Shown: positions 27,128 through 34,783 of the stretch, piece after piece | Layout of the letters: each line of letters begins with the position of its first letter | Position numbering within the stretch: the first letter of the stretch is position 1 | Source: Ruminiclostridium sp. | GTDB taxonomy: Bacteria; Bacillota; Clostridia; Oscillospirales; Ruminococcaceae | DNA: 64,000 nt | NCBI GenBank assembly: GCA_017935365.1 | Contig: JAGBHT010000010.1 | Coordinates: 29,720 to 93,719 of the forward strand | Direction of reading: 5' to 3' | The notes under the pieces: model-generated | What the model was told of the DNA's origin: nothing | Database searches by the model: none | Seen by the model: the letters and a program-made list of their open reading frames with translations, nothing else | Program-made: the position numbers and the translations under genes

Positions 27128-27147
27128 AATATCTGCCTATTTCGCAT

Positions 27148-27546
27148 CTATTCAAATATTCCTTTAAAAGATTCTGTTATCGATTTACGCACTACAGAGT
27201 AATTTTCTTTATTGATGCGACCTATTCTGACAATAAGCTGTGCTTGATTGATAGTGGTTATCTGTTCCATGAGTACTATGCTGTCAAACATGAGCCCGCA
27301 TTTGCTGTTTAGATTAAAGTGGACCGGGAGCTGTTTTTTATATCGTGCCGTAAGCGGAGCAACGATAGTCGTTGTGCTGAAATGATTGCCGATATTATTC
27401 TGTATTATAAGTACCGGTCTTATTCCGTATTCGATACTTCCTGTTTTTTCGCCAAGGTCTGCGAGCCATATCTCGCCTTGAAATGCTTTTCCGCTGACAT
27501 TCTGTACAGTTGTTGCGGAAGCATTATCGGTGTAATTACACGTCAT
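27148..27546 (-). CDS. MazF/PemK-family endoribonuclease toxin (no antitoxin gene seen)
   Basis: A 132-residue member of the MazF/PemK family, whose members cut mRNA at short sites. Family blocks: GEIWLADLGEKTGSIEYGIRPVLIIQN (strand 1 and the catalytic Arg), IVAPLTARYKKQLPVH (the Thr block), and SIVLMEQITTINQAQLI. The N-terminal 22 residues are an extra polar segment. The start is the ATG ending at 27546, with GAAAGGAA upstream. Antitoxin genes normally lie just upstream; the 270 bases there hold no frame of suitable size, and the downstream gene is a membrane protein. So it is an orphan here, as for many clostridial copies of the EndoA type. It is divergent from the Abi gene. Confidence 0.88.
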   Translation of the reverse strand: MTCNYTDNASATTVQNVSGKAFQGEIWLADLGEKTGSIEYGIRPVLIIQNNIGNHFSTTTIVAPLTARYKKQLPVHFNLNSKCGLMFDSIVLMEQITTINQAQLIVRIGRINKENYSVVRKSITESFKGIFE

Positions 27547-27801
27547 ATTTAATTCCTTTCTCAACTGAATTGCTGTAAACATATAATAGTTTCGTTTTTA
27601 GTGGCGGTATACCGGTGTTAAGCTGTTGAGTCCGTATCCTACACTAAATCTGATTAGCTATTGTAATTATTTTAGCATAGGGAGTGTACGATAAAAAGGA
27701 CAAACTAAATTTGAACAAGGATGACAATCTGTATTTGATATTAAATTAGTATAGTAAACTGCCGATTAATGAATATATGATTACAAATATAAGCATTTCT
27801 G

Positions 27802-27830
27802 TTTACTTTTATGTCGAAATATGATATAAT
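27802..27830 (+). promoter_or_regulatory. Sigma-A promoter of the Abi gene
   Basis: TTTACT (27802-27807), 17 bases, TATAAT (27825-27830). It lies across the ATG at 27811, so that ATG cannot be the start of translation from this transcript. Confidence 0.7.
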
Positions 27831-27852
27831 CACCGCAGGGACGGTGATACAA

Positions 27853-28842
27853 TTGGACAGAAACATTAAGCCAAAGAAAACAGCTGATGAGTTGGTAAAT
27901 AAGTTGCAAAACGAAAAAGGCATAACATTTAATATAATAGATAAAAATACGGCTGTTGATTATTTCAGAGATATCAACAATTATCTTCGCACCGCCTCAT
28001 ATAGAAAAAATTATGAAAAACATCAAAGCGGCGAGGATAAAGGGAAATATATAAAACTTGATTTTGCATATCTTACAGAACTTTCTTCAATAGATATGCA
28101 CCTGAGAAAAGTAGCTTTTCATATGTGTGTTGATATCGAACACGCTATAAAGACAAAATTGATTACAACAATAGAAAATAATCCGGATGAAAACGGATAC
28201 GATATAGTAGATCTGTTCTTTCAAAAATTTCCTGATGTATTGGATAGTATCGAAGGAAAGGCTGATTCTATATTCACAGGCGGCTTAATTGACAAATATT
28301 TTTCTTTGTGCTATGTATTTGACAAATCACAGACACCTACATTTTTAAAAACCCGAATCAGCAGATATGATTGTCCTGTCTGGGTGCTTGTAGAAATAAT
28401 ATCGTTTGGCGATTTGTTGAAACTTGTTTCACTTTATAACGAACAGTATCCTTTATATAAGGTTAACGTTCCGTCAAACAGCATTTTAAAAGCTGTAAAA
28501 AGTCTAAGAAATGCTTGTGCACACAATAACTGCCTGCTGAATAATATGAATGTAGGAACAACTAAGCCTTCTGCTGAAATAACACAGTTTGTAGCAAAAA
28601 TTAAGACTATAGGCAAGGAAGAGCGAAATAAAAAACTTTCCTGTCGTCCTATGTTTGAACTGGTATGTATGCTTAAAGCATATGATGAAGTTGTTTCAAA
28701 AAATGTAAAAAAGCATGGTTTTGATAGTATATCGGAATTTGTGGATAATATATTATTAAATCATGAAGATTACTTTGATACAAATATCGTGGTAAAAACT
28801 TCTTTCGATTTTTTTAAAAAAGTTGTTGACAATTTCAAATAA
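27853..28842 (+). CDS. Abi-family (Abi_2, AbiD/F-like) protein
   Basis: About 329 residues. It matches the Abi_2 family (PF07751) in layout: an N-terminal KKTADELVNKLQNEKGITF and VDYFRDINNYLRTASYRKNY, then SSIDMHLRKVAFHMCVDIEHAIKTKL, and near residue 225 the motif SLRNACAHNNC, an RNxxxH sequence of HEPN ribonucleases. In lactococci, relatives cause abortive infection by phage, probably through RNA cleavage; here this is inferred. The promoter at 27802-27830 rules out the ATG at 27811, leaving TTG 27853 (with GGTGAT ahead) or GTG 27844. The gene is clearly more AT-rich than its neighbours, a sign of transfer. It lies beside the MazF orphan. Confidence 0.82.
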   Translation: MDRNIKPKKTADELVNKLQNEKGITFNIIDKNTAVDYFRDINNYLRTASYRKNYEKHQSGEDKGKYIKLDFAYLTELSSIDMHLRKVAFHMCVDIEHAIKTKLITTIENNPDENGYDIVDLFFQKFPDVLDSIEGKADSIFTGGLIDKYFSLCYVFDKSQTPTFLKTRISRYDCPVWVLVEIISFGDLLKLVSLYNEQYPLYKVNVPSNSILKAVKSLRNACAHNNCLLNNMNVGTTKPSAEITQFVAKIKTIGKEERNKKLSCRPMFELVCMLKAYDEVVSKNVKKHGFDSISEFVDNILLNHEDYFDTNIVVKTSFDFFKKVVDNFK

Positions 28843-28886
28843 AACGAGTATAATATTACTGATATCAAAAAGCGTAAGCTTTTGTA

Positions 28887-28920
28887 AGGGTGGCGTTGCT
28901 GACGTTGCCCTTATTTTGTT
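28887..28920 (+). terminator. Terminator of the Abi gene
   Basis: TAAGGG and CCCTTA close a hairpin with an inner GGC/GCC pair, followed by TTTTGTTTT. Confidence 0.6.
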
Positions 28921-28929
28921 TTATTAAGT

Positions 28930-29138
28930 AAATTTATAATTTTGTGCGTTCTCCTCGCAAGGCTGACAACAAAAAAACAAGCACCGCAATCAAATAGGCT
29001 TACTGTGGTGCAAAGCCGGTGACCGCAAAAAGTTGTCAGCGAAGGCAAGGCTGAAGACTACAGTACAAGCGAGCAGCCTTGCCGAGCGGCACTTTTTTGC
29101 GAAAAGGAGGAACAGTAGAGCGGGTGACTGATTTTTTA
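28930..29138. repeat. Structured non-coding stretch beside tRNA-Arg, probable intergenic repeat
   Basis: Nested and serial inverted repeats are seen: GCTGACAAC (28962-28970) with GTTGTCAGC (29032-29040), inside it GCACCGCA (28981-28988) with TGTGGTGC (29004-29011), then GGCAAGGCTG (29044-29053) with CAGCCTTGCC (29074-29083). A minus-strand frame running from here into the tRNA is likely spurious. From memory, similar frames are annotated next to tRNAs in other clostridia, which suggests a dispersed element; this is recall, not a search. Confidence 0.5.
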
Positions 29139-29140
29139 TA

Positions 29141-29174
29141 GCATAAAAAATCGGAACAAGCGTAACCCGTTCCG
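29141..29174 (-). terminator. Terminator of the tRNA-Arg gene
   Basis: On the minus strand CGGAAC (29169-29174) pairs with GTTCCG (29152-29157), followed by ATTTTTTATGC. Confidence 0.78.
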
Positions 29175-29177
29175 ACG

Positions 29178-29254
29178 TGGCACGCCTGATGCGATTCGAA
29201 CGCACGACACATAGCGTCGGAGGCTATTGCTCTATCCAACTGAGCTACAGGCGC
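29178..29254 (-). tRNA. tRNA-Arg(CCG)
   Basis: A full 77-base cloverleaf on the minus strand: acceptor GCGCCTG with CAGGCGT, D arm GCTC/GAGC, anticodon arm ATAGC-CTCCGAC-GCTAT giving anticodon CCG (codon CGG), T arm GTGCG-TTCGAAT-CGCAT, discriminator G and an encoded CCA. A terminator follows. Confidence 0.97.
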
Positions 29255-29322
29255 AAATATAAAGGGCTGACGGTTGTCAGCCCTTTCAGTATAACATATT
29301 TTATACGATTTTGCAAGTACAA

Positions 29323-30582
29323 TTACTTAAGCAGGGATTCTGTAGCGGCAATCTTTACTGCAACACAGAATACTTCCATTGCCTTTGCAAGCTCAGCCTC
29401 GGTAGGATATGTGGGAGCAATACGGATATTGCTGTCGTGGGGATCCTTGCCGTAAGGATAAGTTGCGCCGGCGCCTGTCAGAACAACTCCTGCCTGCTTG
29501 CACAGTTCAACCGTGCGCTTTGCCGTACCCTCAAGACCGTTGAATGAAATGAAGTAACCGCCGTTGGGCTTGTGCCATGCGCCGAAACCTGTGGGAGCGA
29601 TCTCCTTGTCGAGCATATCAAGAACGATCTTGAACTTAGGCTCGATTATAGCTCTGTGCTTCTTCATATGTTCCTTGATACCGTCAAAGTCCTTGAAGAA
29701 ACGTGCGTGTCTTAACTGGTTGAGCTTATCATAACCTATAGTCTGGAATGTCATCTGGCTCTTGATGAACTTGATGTTCTCGGCACTTGCGCCGATGAAT
29801 GCAAGACCGCCGCCGGGGAATGAGATCTTTGATGTTGACGCAAACATGAATACCATGTTTTCCTTGCCTGTCTTCTTTGCTTCTTCAAGAAGATTGAGCA
29901 GGTGGTCGGGTGTATCTGTGAGGTGATGAACGCAGTAAGCGTTATCCCAGAATATTCTGAAATCCTTGGCCTTGGGTGAGAGGTTTGCAAAACGCTTTAC
30001 TGTTTCGTCCGAGCAGGTGATACCCTCGGGGTTGCTGTACATAGGAACGCACCAGATACCCTTGATAAGCTCATCTTCGCTTACCAGCTTCTCTACAACG
30101 TCCATATCGGGACCGTCGGGAGTATAAGGCACTGTGATCATCTCAATGCCGAGGCTCTGGCAGATAGCAAAGTGTCTGTCATAACCGGGAGCGGGGCAAA
30201 GGAACTTTACCTTCTCATTCTTTCCCCAGGGCTTGTCGCCGCCGAGAACACCGAGTAACATTGCTCTTGCCATTGTATCATACATGAGCTGAAGGCTTGA
30301 GTTACCGCCGATGATTATTTCATCATGAGCAACACCGAGCATAGGCATACAAAGTCTTTTTGCTTCTTCGATACCGTCAAGTACGCCGTAGTTACGGCAG
30401 TCGATACCGGTTTCTGACATATAATCGCCGTCAAGGCAGTGTGTCAGCATATCTAACGAAAGATCAAGCTGTGCAGGGGAGGGCTTGCCTCTTGACATAT
30501 CTAATTTAAGTCCCTGCTTGCAAAGCTCGTCATACTGCTTCTTAGCTTCTTCGTTCAGCTTTATCAGTTCATTCTTTTCCAT
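29323..30582 (-). CDS. PLP-dependent aminotransferase (aspartate aminotransferase-like, PF12897)
   Basis: A 419-residue fold-type I enzyme moving amino groups between an amino acid and a 2-oxo acid. The PLP lysine is in MFASTSKISFPGGGLAF near residue 250, the aspartate that holds the pyridine nitrogen is in FRIFWDNAYCVHHL, and the phosphate-binding block is in GGNSSLQLM. The opening SRGKPSPAQLDLSLDM and the CPAPGYDRHF segment are typical of the separate clade in PF12897, often annotated as aspartate aminotransferase. It starts at the ATG ending 30582 with AAGGAG upstream, and has its own promoter. It is monocistronic. Substrate preference is inferred. Confidence 0.9.
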   Translation of the reverse strand: MEKNELIKLNEEAKKQYDELCKQGLKLDMSRGKPSPAQLDLSLDMLTHCLDGDYMSETGIDCRNYGVLDGIEEAKRLCMPMLGVAHDEIIIGGNSSLQLMYDTMARAMLLGVLGGDKPWGKNEKVKFLCPAPGYDRHFAICQSLGIEMITVPYTPDGPDMDVVEKLVSEDELIKGIWCVPMYSNPEGITCSDETVKRFANLSPKAKDFRIFWDNAYCVHHLTDTPDHLLNLLEEAKKTGKENMVFMFASTSKISFPGGGLAFIGASAENIKFIKSQMTFQTIGYDKLNQLRHARFFKDFDGIKEHMKKHRAIIEPKFKIVLDMLDKEIAPTGFGAWHKPNGGYFISFNGLEGTAKRTVELCKQAGVVLTGAGATYPYGKDPHDSNIRIAPTYPTEAELAKAMEVFCVAVKIAATESLLK

Positions 30583-30643
30583 TATCGCGAACTCCTTATG
30601 ATAAAGAAATTTTTACGCAGTTGTTCACTGCACCCATAGTCTA

Positions 30644-30672
30644 ATTATAAAGCAAACAAAACCGTTTTGCAA
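30644..30672 (-). promoter_or_regulatory. Sigma-A promoter of the aminotransferase gene
   Basis: Minus-strand TTGCAA (30667-30672), 17 bases, TATAAT (30644-30649). Confidence 0.78.
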
Positions 30673-30810
30673 GCGTTTTTTAGCTTTCTTGCAACAAATT
30701 ATGCAATTTTGTCAAAAAAACGTTGCACAGAAACATAATTATGGCGATTAGCAACTATAAAATATCCATAAAATGTTTAATCTGTGCAACTCGTAATTTT
30801 AATTTTTGCA

Positions 30811-31527
30811 TTAACCGGCAAATGCGGCTGTCACAACGCCGTTGTTATTTGTGAATGTAATATCGGCGGTTACCGTCTGCTCGTCAAGACCGGAAAGGTT
30901 CAGCGGTACGCTGCAACGTATGTTGTAAGTCCATTCAAAGGTCAGCGTAGTGCTTGTCTTGCCGTCAAGGAAAGCAAGGTTCATATCAAAATCCGTGCTG
31001 TCATTCAGAAGAGCGGTCGCCGATAATGCGTCATCGTAGATCACGGGAAGCGTTACATTCTGACGTGTAAGCTCGGTCGGCATTATGTTGCGCATTGATA
31101 TTATTTTTGAGTTTCCGTCCGTGTACACATTGAGCGTAAGGTCGGCACAATAAAATCCGACCTGTTTCTGACCGTCAAGCGGTATATCCTCTGCATAACC
31201 CTGTACGGCAAAATAACCCGTTCCGTAGTCCGATAAAGCTATGTTGAATGTGGGGTGGAACACCGGTGTTCCTTTGGCAAGAATAGCGTCGTATGCCGTC
31301 ATTGCACCCTCTACTCCGTCCTGTACATCGAGCAGAGCGGTTTCGACTTCTGCCTTGTCCAGTCCCGAATAATAGCTTGCGGAAACGGCAAGGTTATTGC
31401 CGTCGGTGATTATTTCACGGTTGCTTCCTGCATACACGGGAGTTGTACGGGTCAGCAACATATACAGAAGAAGTCCTATTCCTGCTGTGACAAGCACAAG
31501 CAGAATAACAAGTACGATCTTTTTCAT
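30811..31527 (-). CDS. Secreted or membrane-anchored protein of unknown function
   Basis: A 238-residue protein with an N-terminal signal anchor (MKKIVLVILLVLVTAGIGLLLYM) and no lipobox cysteine, so it is probably held by the uncut helix. The outer part looks beta-rich, with two similar halves of 80-90 residues, each ending in strands such as TLTFEWTYNIRCSV and TVTADITFTNNNGV. I do not recognise a family. It lies 47 bases downstream of the FkbM methyltransferase gene on the same strand and may be its operon partner. The region between its end and the aminotransferase promoter is short and AT-rich. Confidence 0.7.
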   Translation of the reverse strand: MKKIVLVILLVLVTAGIGLLLYMLLTRTTPVYAGSNREIITDGNNLAVSASYYSGLDKAEVETALLDVQDGVEGAMTAYDAILAKGTPVFHPTFNIALSDYGTGYFAVQGYAEDIPLDGQKQVGFYCADLTLNVYTDGNSKIISMRNIMPTELTRQNVTLPVIYDDALSATALLNDSTDFDMNLAFLDGKTSTTLTFEWTYNIRCSVPLNLSGLDEQTVTADITFTNNNGVVTAAFAG

Positions 31528-31573
31528 TAGGATTTCCTTTCGGATATCAATTGATATCGTTTTAGATGCAGTA

Positions 31574-32662
31574 TCAGATACAGTAAAGGTTCATATCCCA
31601 CGCAGGAATATACGGGTGCTGTCTTAAATACAGCCTGTACGCAGGATTGAGTTCTTTCACTTTAAGCGGGAGCGCAAACATATCCTCCGTGCGGTGATAG
31701 AGCGAAACGAGAAGTTTTGGCTTGTCCCGCTGTATTACCGTCTTACTGCCGTCAAGAGCTTCGCTTTCGCTGCCCTCAACGTCATACTTTATATAAGTCA
31801 CATGCTCGTCCTTTACAAAGCTGTCAAGACTGCGCATTTCTATCTCTTTTATCCTTGCGGGATTTACGGGCTTGCCCTTTTCGTAAGGGATAAGGGACGA
31901 ATTTCTTCCGCCCTTTGATACAAACTCACGCACCGTATCACAGCTCCACGCGCCTGCGTTTATTGTCCTGAAATCGTAAGGGCTGAGCTTGTAGTGGATA
32001 CGTTTCATCTTGGCGTAATTCTTGCCGTCAGGTTCCATTGCGAATATCTTGTTGAAATGTCCGCCCGTGACATTCAGAAACTCGGTTATCGTGTCGCCGT
32101 TGTATGCACCAAGGTCTGCATAGGTTTCGTTACCGCCGAGTGAAAGTATTTCATAGCCGTCCGCCTTATCGGTCTGGTTGCGTAAAAGCGGCTGGATCCT
32201 GCCTGTTATACGATATTCGAGCCAGCCGTCAAACACTTTCTTCGACTGCTCATCGGCAAGCATTGAGTAAACCTTTTCAAGCTCCACCTTATGCTCCTCG
32301 GCATATTCCTTTGTAAATAATCCACCGCCGATCACGGGAACATCGGGAGCGTACAGCTCGTGCCTGTCCGAGATGGCTATGATACGCTGTATCACCTCGT
32401 CAATATGCGTACCGAACGCAACGAGAATGATACAGTCGCCGAACTGCTGTTCGATATCGGACAGCTTTTTCACCTCAAAGCCCGCAAAGCTGTGACCTCT
32501 CACAAAGTCGTCGCTTGCCATAAATCCCGATATCCGGACATTCTTTTCGGCGCATACATCAAGTATCTTCTGCGCACCGTCACCCATGCCGTATATTATT
32601 ATCGGCTTTGAGGTTACGGCTAAGTGATCCCAGAGGGAAACCGCACTTGTTATATCGTACAT
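31574..32662 (-). CDS. FkbM-family methyltransferase with an N-terminal Rossmann-like domain
   Basis: A 362-residue protein in two parts. Residues 15-110 resemble a nucleotide-binding domain (KPIIIYGMGDGAQKILDVC, then CIILVAFGT), as seen in PglD-like and capsule enzymes. From residue 180 comes a methyltransferase of the FkbM type (PF05050): ETYADLGAYNGDTITEFL is the SAM-binding motif I, KIFAMEPDGKNYAKM motif II, and VTYIKYDVEGSESEAL the family hallmark before strand 5. Such enzymes methylate sugar hydroxyls in glycans or other natural products. The gene lies 30 bases after glmS on the same strand. The acceptor is unknown. Confidence 0.88.
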   Translation of the reverse strand: MYDITSAVSLWDHLAVTSKPIIIYGMGDGAQKILDVCAEKNVRISGFMASDDFVRGHSFAGFEVKKLSDIEQQFGDCIILVAFGTHIDEVIQRIIAISDRHELYAPDVPVIGGGLFTKEYAEEHKVELEKVYSMLADEQSKKVFDGWLEYRITGRIQPLLRNQTDKADGYEILSLGGNETYADLGAYNGDTITEFLNVTGGHFNKIFAMEPDGKNYAKMKRIHYKLSPYDFRTINAGAWSCDTVREFVSKGGRNSSLIPYEKGKPVNPARIKEIEMRSLDSFVKDEHVTYIKYDVEGSESEALDGSKTVIQRDKPKLLVSLYHRTEDMFALPLKVKELNPAYRLYLRQHPYIPAWDMNLYCI

Positions 32663-32692
32663 TCAAACATTCCTTTTCTTACGATTATCCGA

Positions 32693-34516
32693 TTACTCGA
32701 CCGTTACCGACTTTGCAAGGTTTCTCGGGTGGTCAACATCAAAGTTCTTGAGAGCCGCTGTATAATAAGCGATAAGCTGTAACGGTACTACAGCCACAAG
32801 CGGCATAAGAAGATCTCTTGCCATAGGGAGCGCAACGGGATAATCTACATCGTTCTCGTCAAACTTCATATCTTCACTGCATACCATTATAACGGTAGCG
32901 CCTCTTGTCTTTACTTCCTTTATATTGCTCATAGTCTTTTCGTAAAGAGTGTGCTGTGTTGCAACTGCGATGACCGGCATACCCTCTTCGATAAGTGAAA
33001 TAGTGCCGTGCTTTAGCTCACCTGCGGCATAGCTTTCGGAGTGGATATATGATATTTCCTTGAGCTTAAGGCTTCCTTCCATACTCAGCGCATAGTCAAG
33101 ACCTCTGCCTATATAAAGCAGGCTGTCCGCGCTCATAAGCTTTGACGCTACCTTCTGGTACTGGGTCTGATCGTCAACGCACTTCTGCACCTTTGACGGA
33201 ATTTCGGAAAGCTCGGATATAAGCTGTCTGCATTCCGCTTCATCTATTGCCTTTCTTGCATATGCAACACGGAAAGCAAGCAGATACATAAACGCCGTCT
33301 GCACCATATATGCCTTTGTGGAGCAGACCGATATTTCAGGACCTGCAAGCGTGTACATTACCATCTTTGCTTCTCTTGCTATTGAAGAGCCGACTACGTT
33401 TACAATTGCAAGCGTATCTGCGCCGATAGAATTTGCAAGTTTCAAAGCGGCAAGGGTATCTGCCGTTTCGCCCGACTGTGAGATTATTACCACTAAATCA
33501 TCGGGAGCGAGCAGAGGATCACGGTAACGGAATTCCGACGCAATGTCTACGACAACGGGAGTGCGTGCAAGTTTTTCTATAACGTATTTACCCACCATAC
33601 CTGCGTGCATTGCGGAGCCGCAACCTACTATATAGATATGATGATAATTTCTCAGCTTCTCATCTGTAAGTCCGCACTCGGAGAAGTCTGGCATACCGCC
33701 TTTGATACGGGGATTGATCGTCTTTTTCAGAGCATCGGGCTGTTCACAGATCTCCTTGAGCATAAAGTGAGCATAGCCGCCCTTTTCAGCCGCAGAAACG
33801 TCCCAGTCGGCAACCTGTAATTCCTTTTCGATAACGTTCTTGTGCATATCATAGAACACAACGCCGTCTGCCGTGATATCCGCAATTTCTCCGGGATCAA
33901 GCAGATAATATTCTCTTGTGTATTCTATTATAGCCGTAACGTCCGACGCTATGAACATTTCGCCGTTGCCCTTGCCGACTATCAGAGGGCTTTCTTTTCT
34001 TGCCGCAAATATGCGGTTTTTGTGTTCTCTGAACATGATACCGAGTGAATATGCACCCTCGATATCGGCAATTGTCTTTATTATAGTATCGACAGGGTCG
34101 CCGTTGTAGTTATAGTCAAGGAGTTTTGCAACGGCTTCTGTATCTGTCTGGCTTTCAAAGCCGTATCCCTTTGATATAAGAAAATCCTTAAGCTTGCGGT
34201 AATTTTCGATTATGCCGTTGTGAACTATCGATACTCTTCCGTTTCCTATAGGGTGGGAGTTGATGTCACTGGGTTCTCCGTGGGTTGCCCAACGTGTATG
34301 ACCGATACCCGCTGTAGCGGTGAAGTGCGGCTCGTGTGACAGCTTTTCGATAAGTCCGTCCTTAAGCTTGCCTTTTGCCTTTACTGTCTTTATTCTGTCA
34401 CCCTCGAATACTGCGATACCTGCCGAGTCATAACCTCTGTATTCGAGCTTTGTGAGTGAGTTTACAAGTATTTCGGTACATTCCTTTGCACCTACATATC
34501 CTACTATTCCACACAT
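32693..34516 (-). CDS. glmS: Glutamine--fructose-6-phosphate aminotransferase (isomerizing)
   Basis: A 607-residue enzyme that makes glucosamine-6-phosphate, the first step to UDP-GlcNAc and cell wall. The N-terminal glutaminase starts MCGIVGYVGAKECTEILV with the nucleophile Cys2, and has TRWATHGEPSDINSHP. Two SIS sugar-binding domains follow (IVGCGSAMHAGMVGKYVIE and IGRGLDYALSMEGSLKLKE), and it ends DHPRNLAKSVTVE as in all GlmS proteins. The correct start is the ATG ending at 34516, since Cys must follow Met; the frame is open further up to 34636. A promoter is at 34626-34654. The short leader has no room for the glmS ribozyme. Confidence 0.97.
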   Translation of the reverse strand: MCGIVGYVGAKECTEILVNSLTKLEYRGYDSAGIAVFEGDRIKTVKAKGKLKDGLIEKLSHEPHFTATAGIGHTRWATHGEPSDINSHPIGNGRVSIVHNGIIENYRKLKDFLISKGYGFESQTDTEAVAKLLDYNYNGDPVDTIIKTIADIEGAYSLGIMFREHKNRIFAARKESPLIVGKGNGEMFIASDVTAIIEYTREYYLLDPGEIADITADGVVFYDMHKNVIEKELQVADWDVSAAEKGGYAHFMLKEICEQPDALKKTINPRIKGGMPDFSECGLTDEKLRNYHHIYIVGCGSAMHAGMVGKYVIEKLARTPVVVDIASEFRYRDPLLAPDDLVVIISQSGETADTLAALKLANSIGADTLAIVNVVGSSIAREAKMVMYTLAGPEISVCSTKAYMVQTAFMYLLAFRVAYARKAIDEAECRQLISELSEIPSKVQKCVDDQTQYQKVASKLMSADSLLYIGRGLDYALSMEGSLKLKEISYIHSESYAAGELKHGTISLIEEGMPVIAVATQHTLYEKTMSNIKEVKTRGATVIMVCSEDMKFDENDVDYPVALPMARDLLMPLVAVVPLQLIAYYTAALKNFDVDHPRNLAKSVTVE

Positions 34517-34625
34517 AAATTTATTCCGCCTTTCATAAATCGGACTTGGCGCATTGATATGCGCTATAAATATAATATTCTGATTCTTCTTCAATAAGTA
34601 CAAAACCATCGGCTTATGCAAAACA

Positions 34626-34654
34626 CAGTATAACACATTTTAAGCTAAAAGGCA
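34626..34654 (-). promoter_or_regulatory. Sigma-A promoter of glmS
   Basis: Minus-strand TTGCCT (34649-34654), 17 bases, TATACT (34626-34631). The leader contains one hairpin, GCGCAT/ATGCGC. Confidence 0.78.
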
Positions 34655-34674
34655 AGCGCAGTGCTGTAATTGAT

Positions 34675-34703
34675 GTTGACACGGCTGACTGTTCATGCTA
34701 AAA
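34675..34703 (+). promoter_or_regulatory. Sigma-A promoter of the zinc-ribbon repeat protein gene
   Basis: TTGACA (34675-34680), 17 bases, TAAAAT (34698-34703), with TGC directly before the -10 box. Confidence 0.8.
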
Positions 34704-34783
34704 TAAAGTAACACAAACAGTTTAATTTGTGAGAAATAATTTTATGAAAAAAGAGAGTGAATGTTCTTTCAGGAGGAAAAGCA

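Noticed and set aside
27583..27800. MazE-type antitoxin gene upstream of mazF
   Set aside because: No frame of adequate length with a ribosome site was found on the minus strand there.
27811..27852. ATG 27811 as the Abi start
   Set aside because: The -35/-10 promoter at 27802-27830 spans this codon, so it would not be in the transcript.
28990..29205. 71-residue frame overlapping the tRNA-Arg
   Set aside because: It runs through the tRNA and its terminator; treated as a translated repeat.
34517..34640. glmS ribozyme in the glmS leader
   Set aside because: The leader from promoter to start is only about 105 bases and contains one simple hairpin (GCGCAT/ATGCGC); the ribozyme core and its cleavage site are not there.
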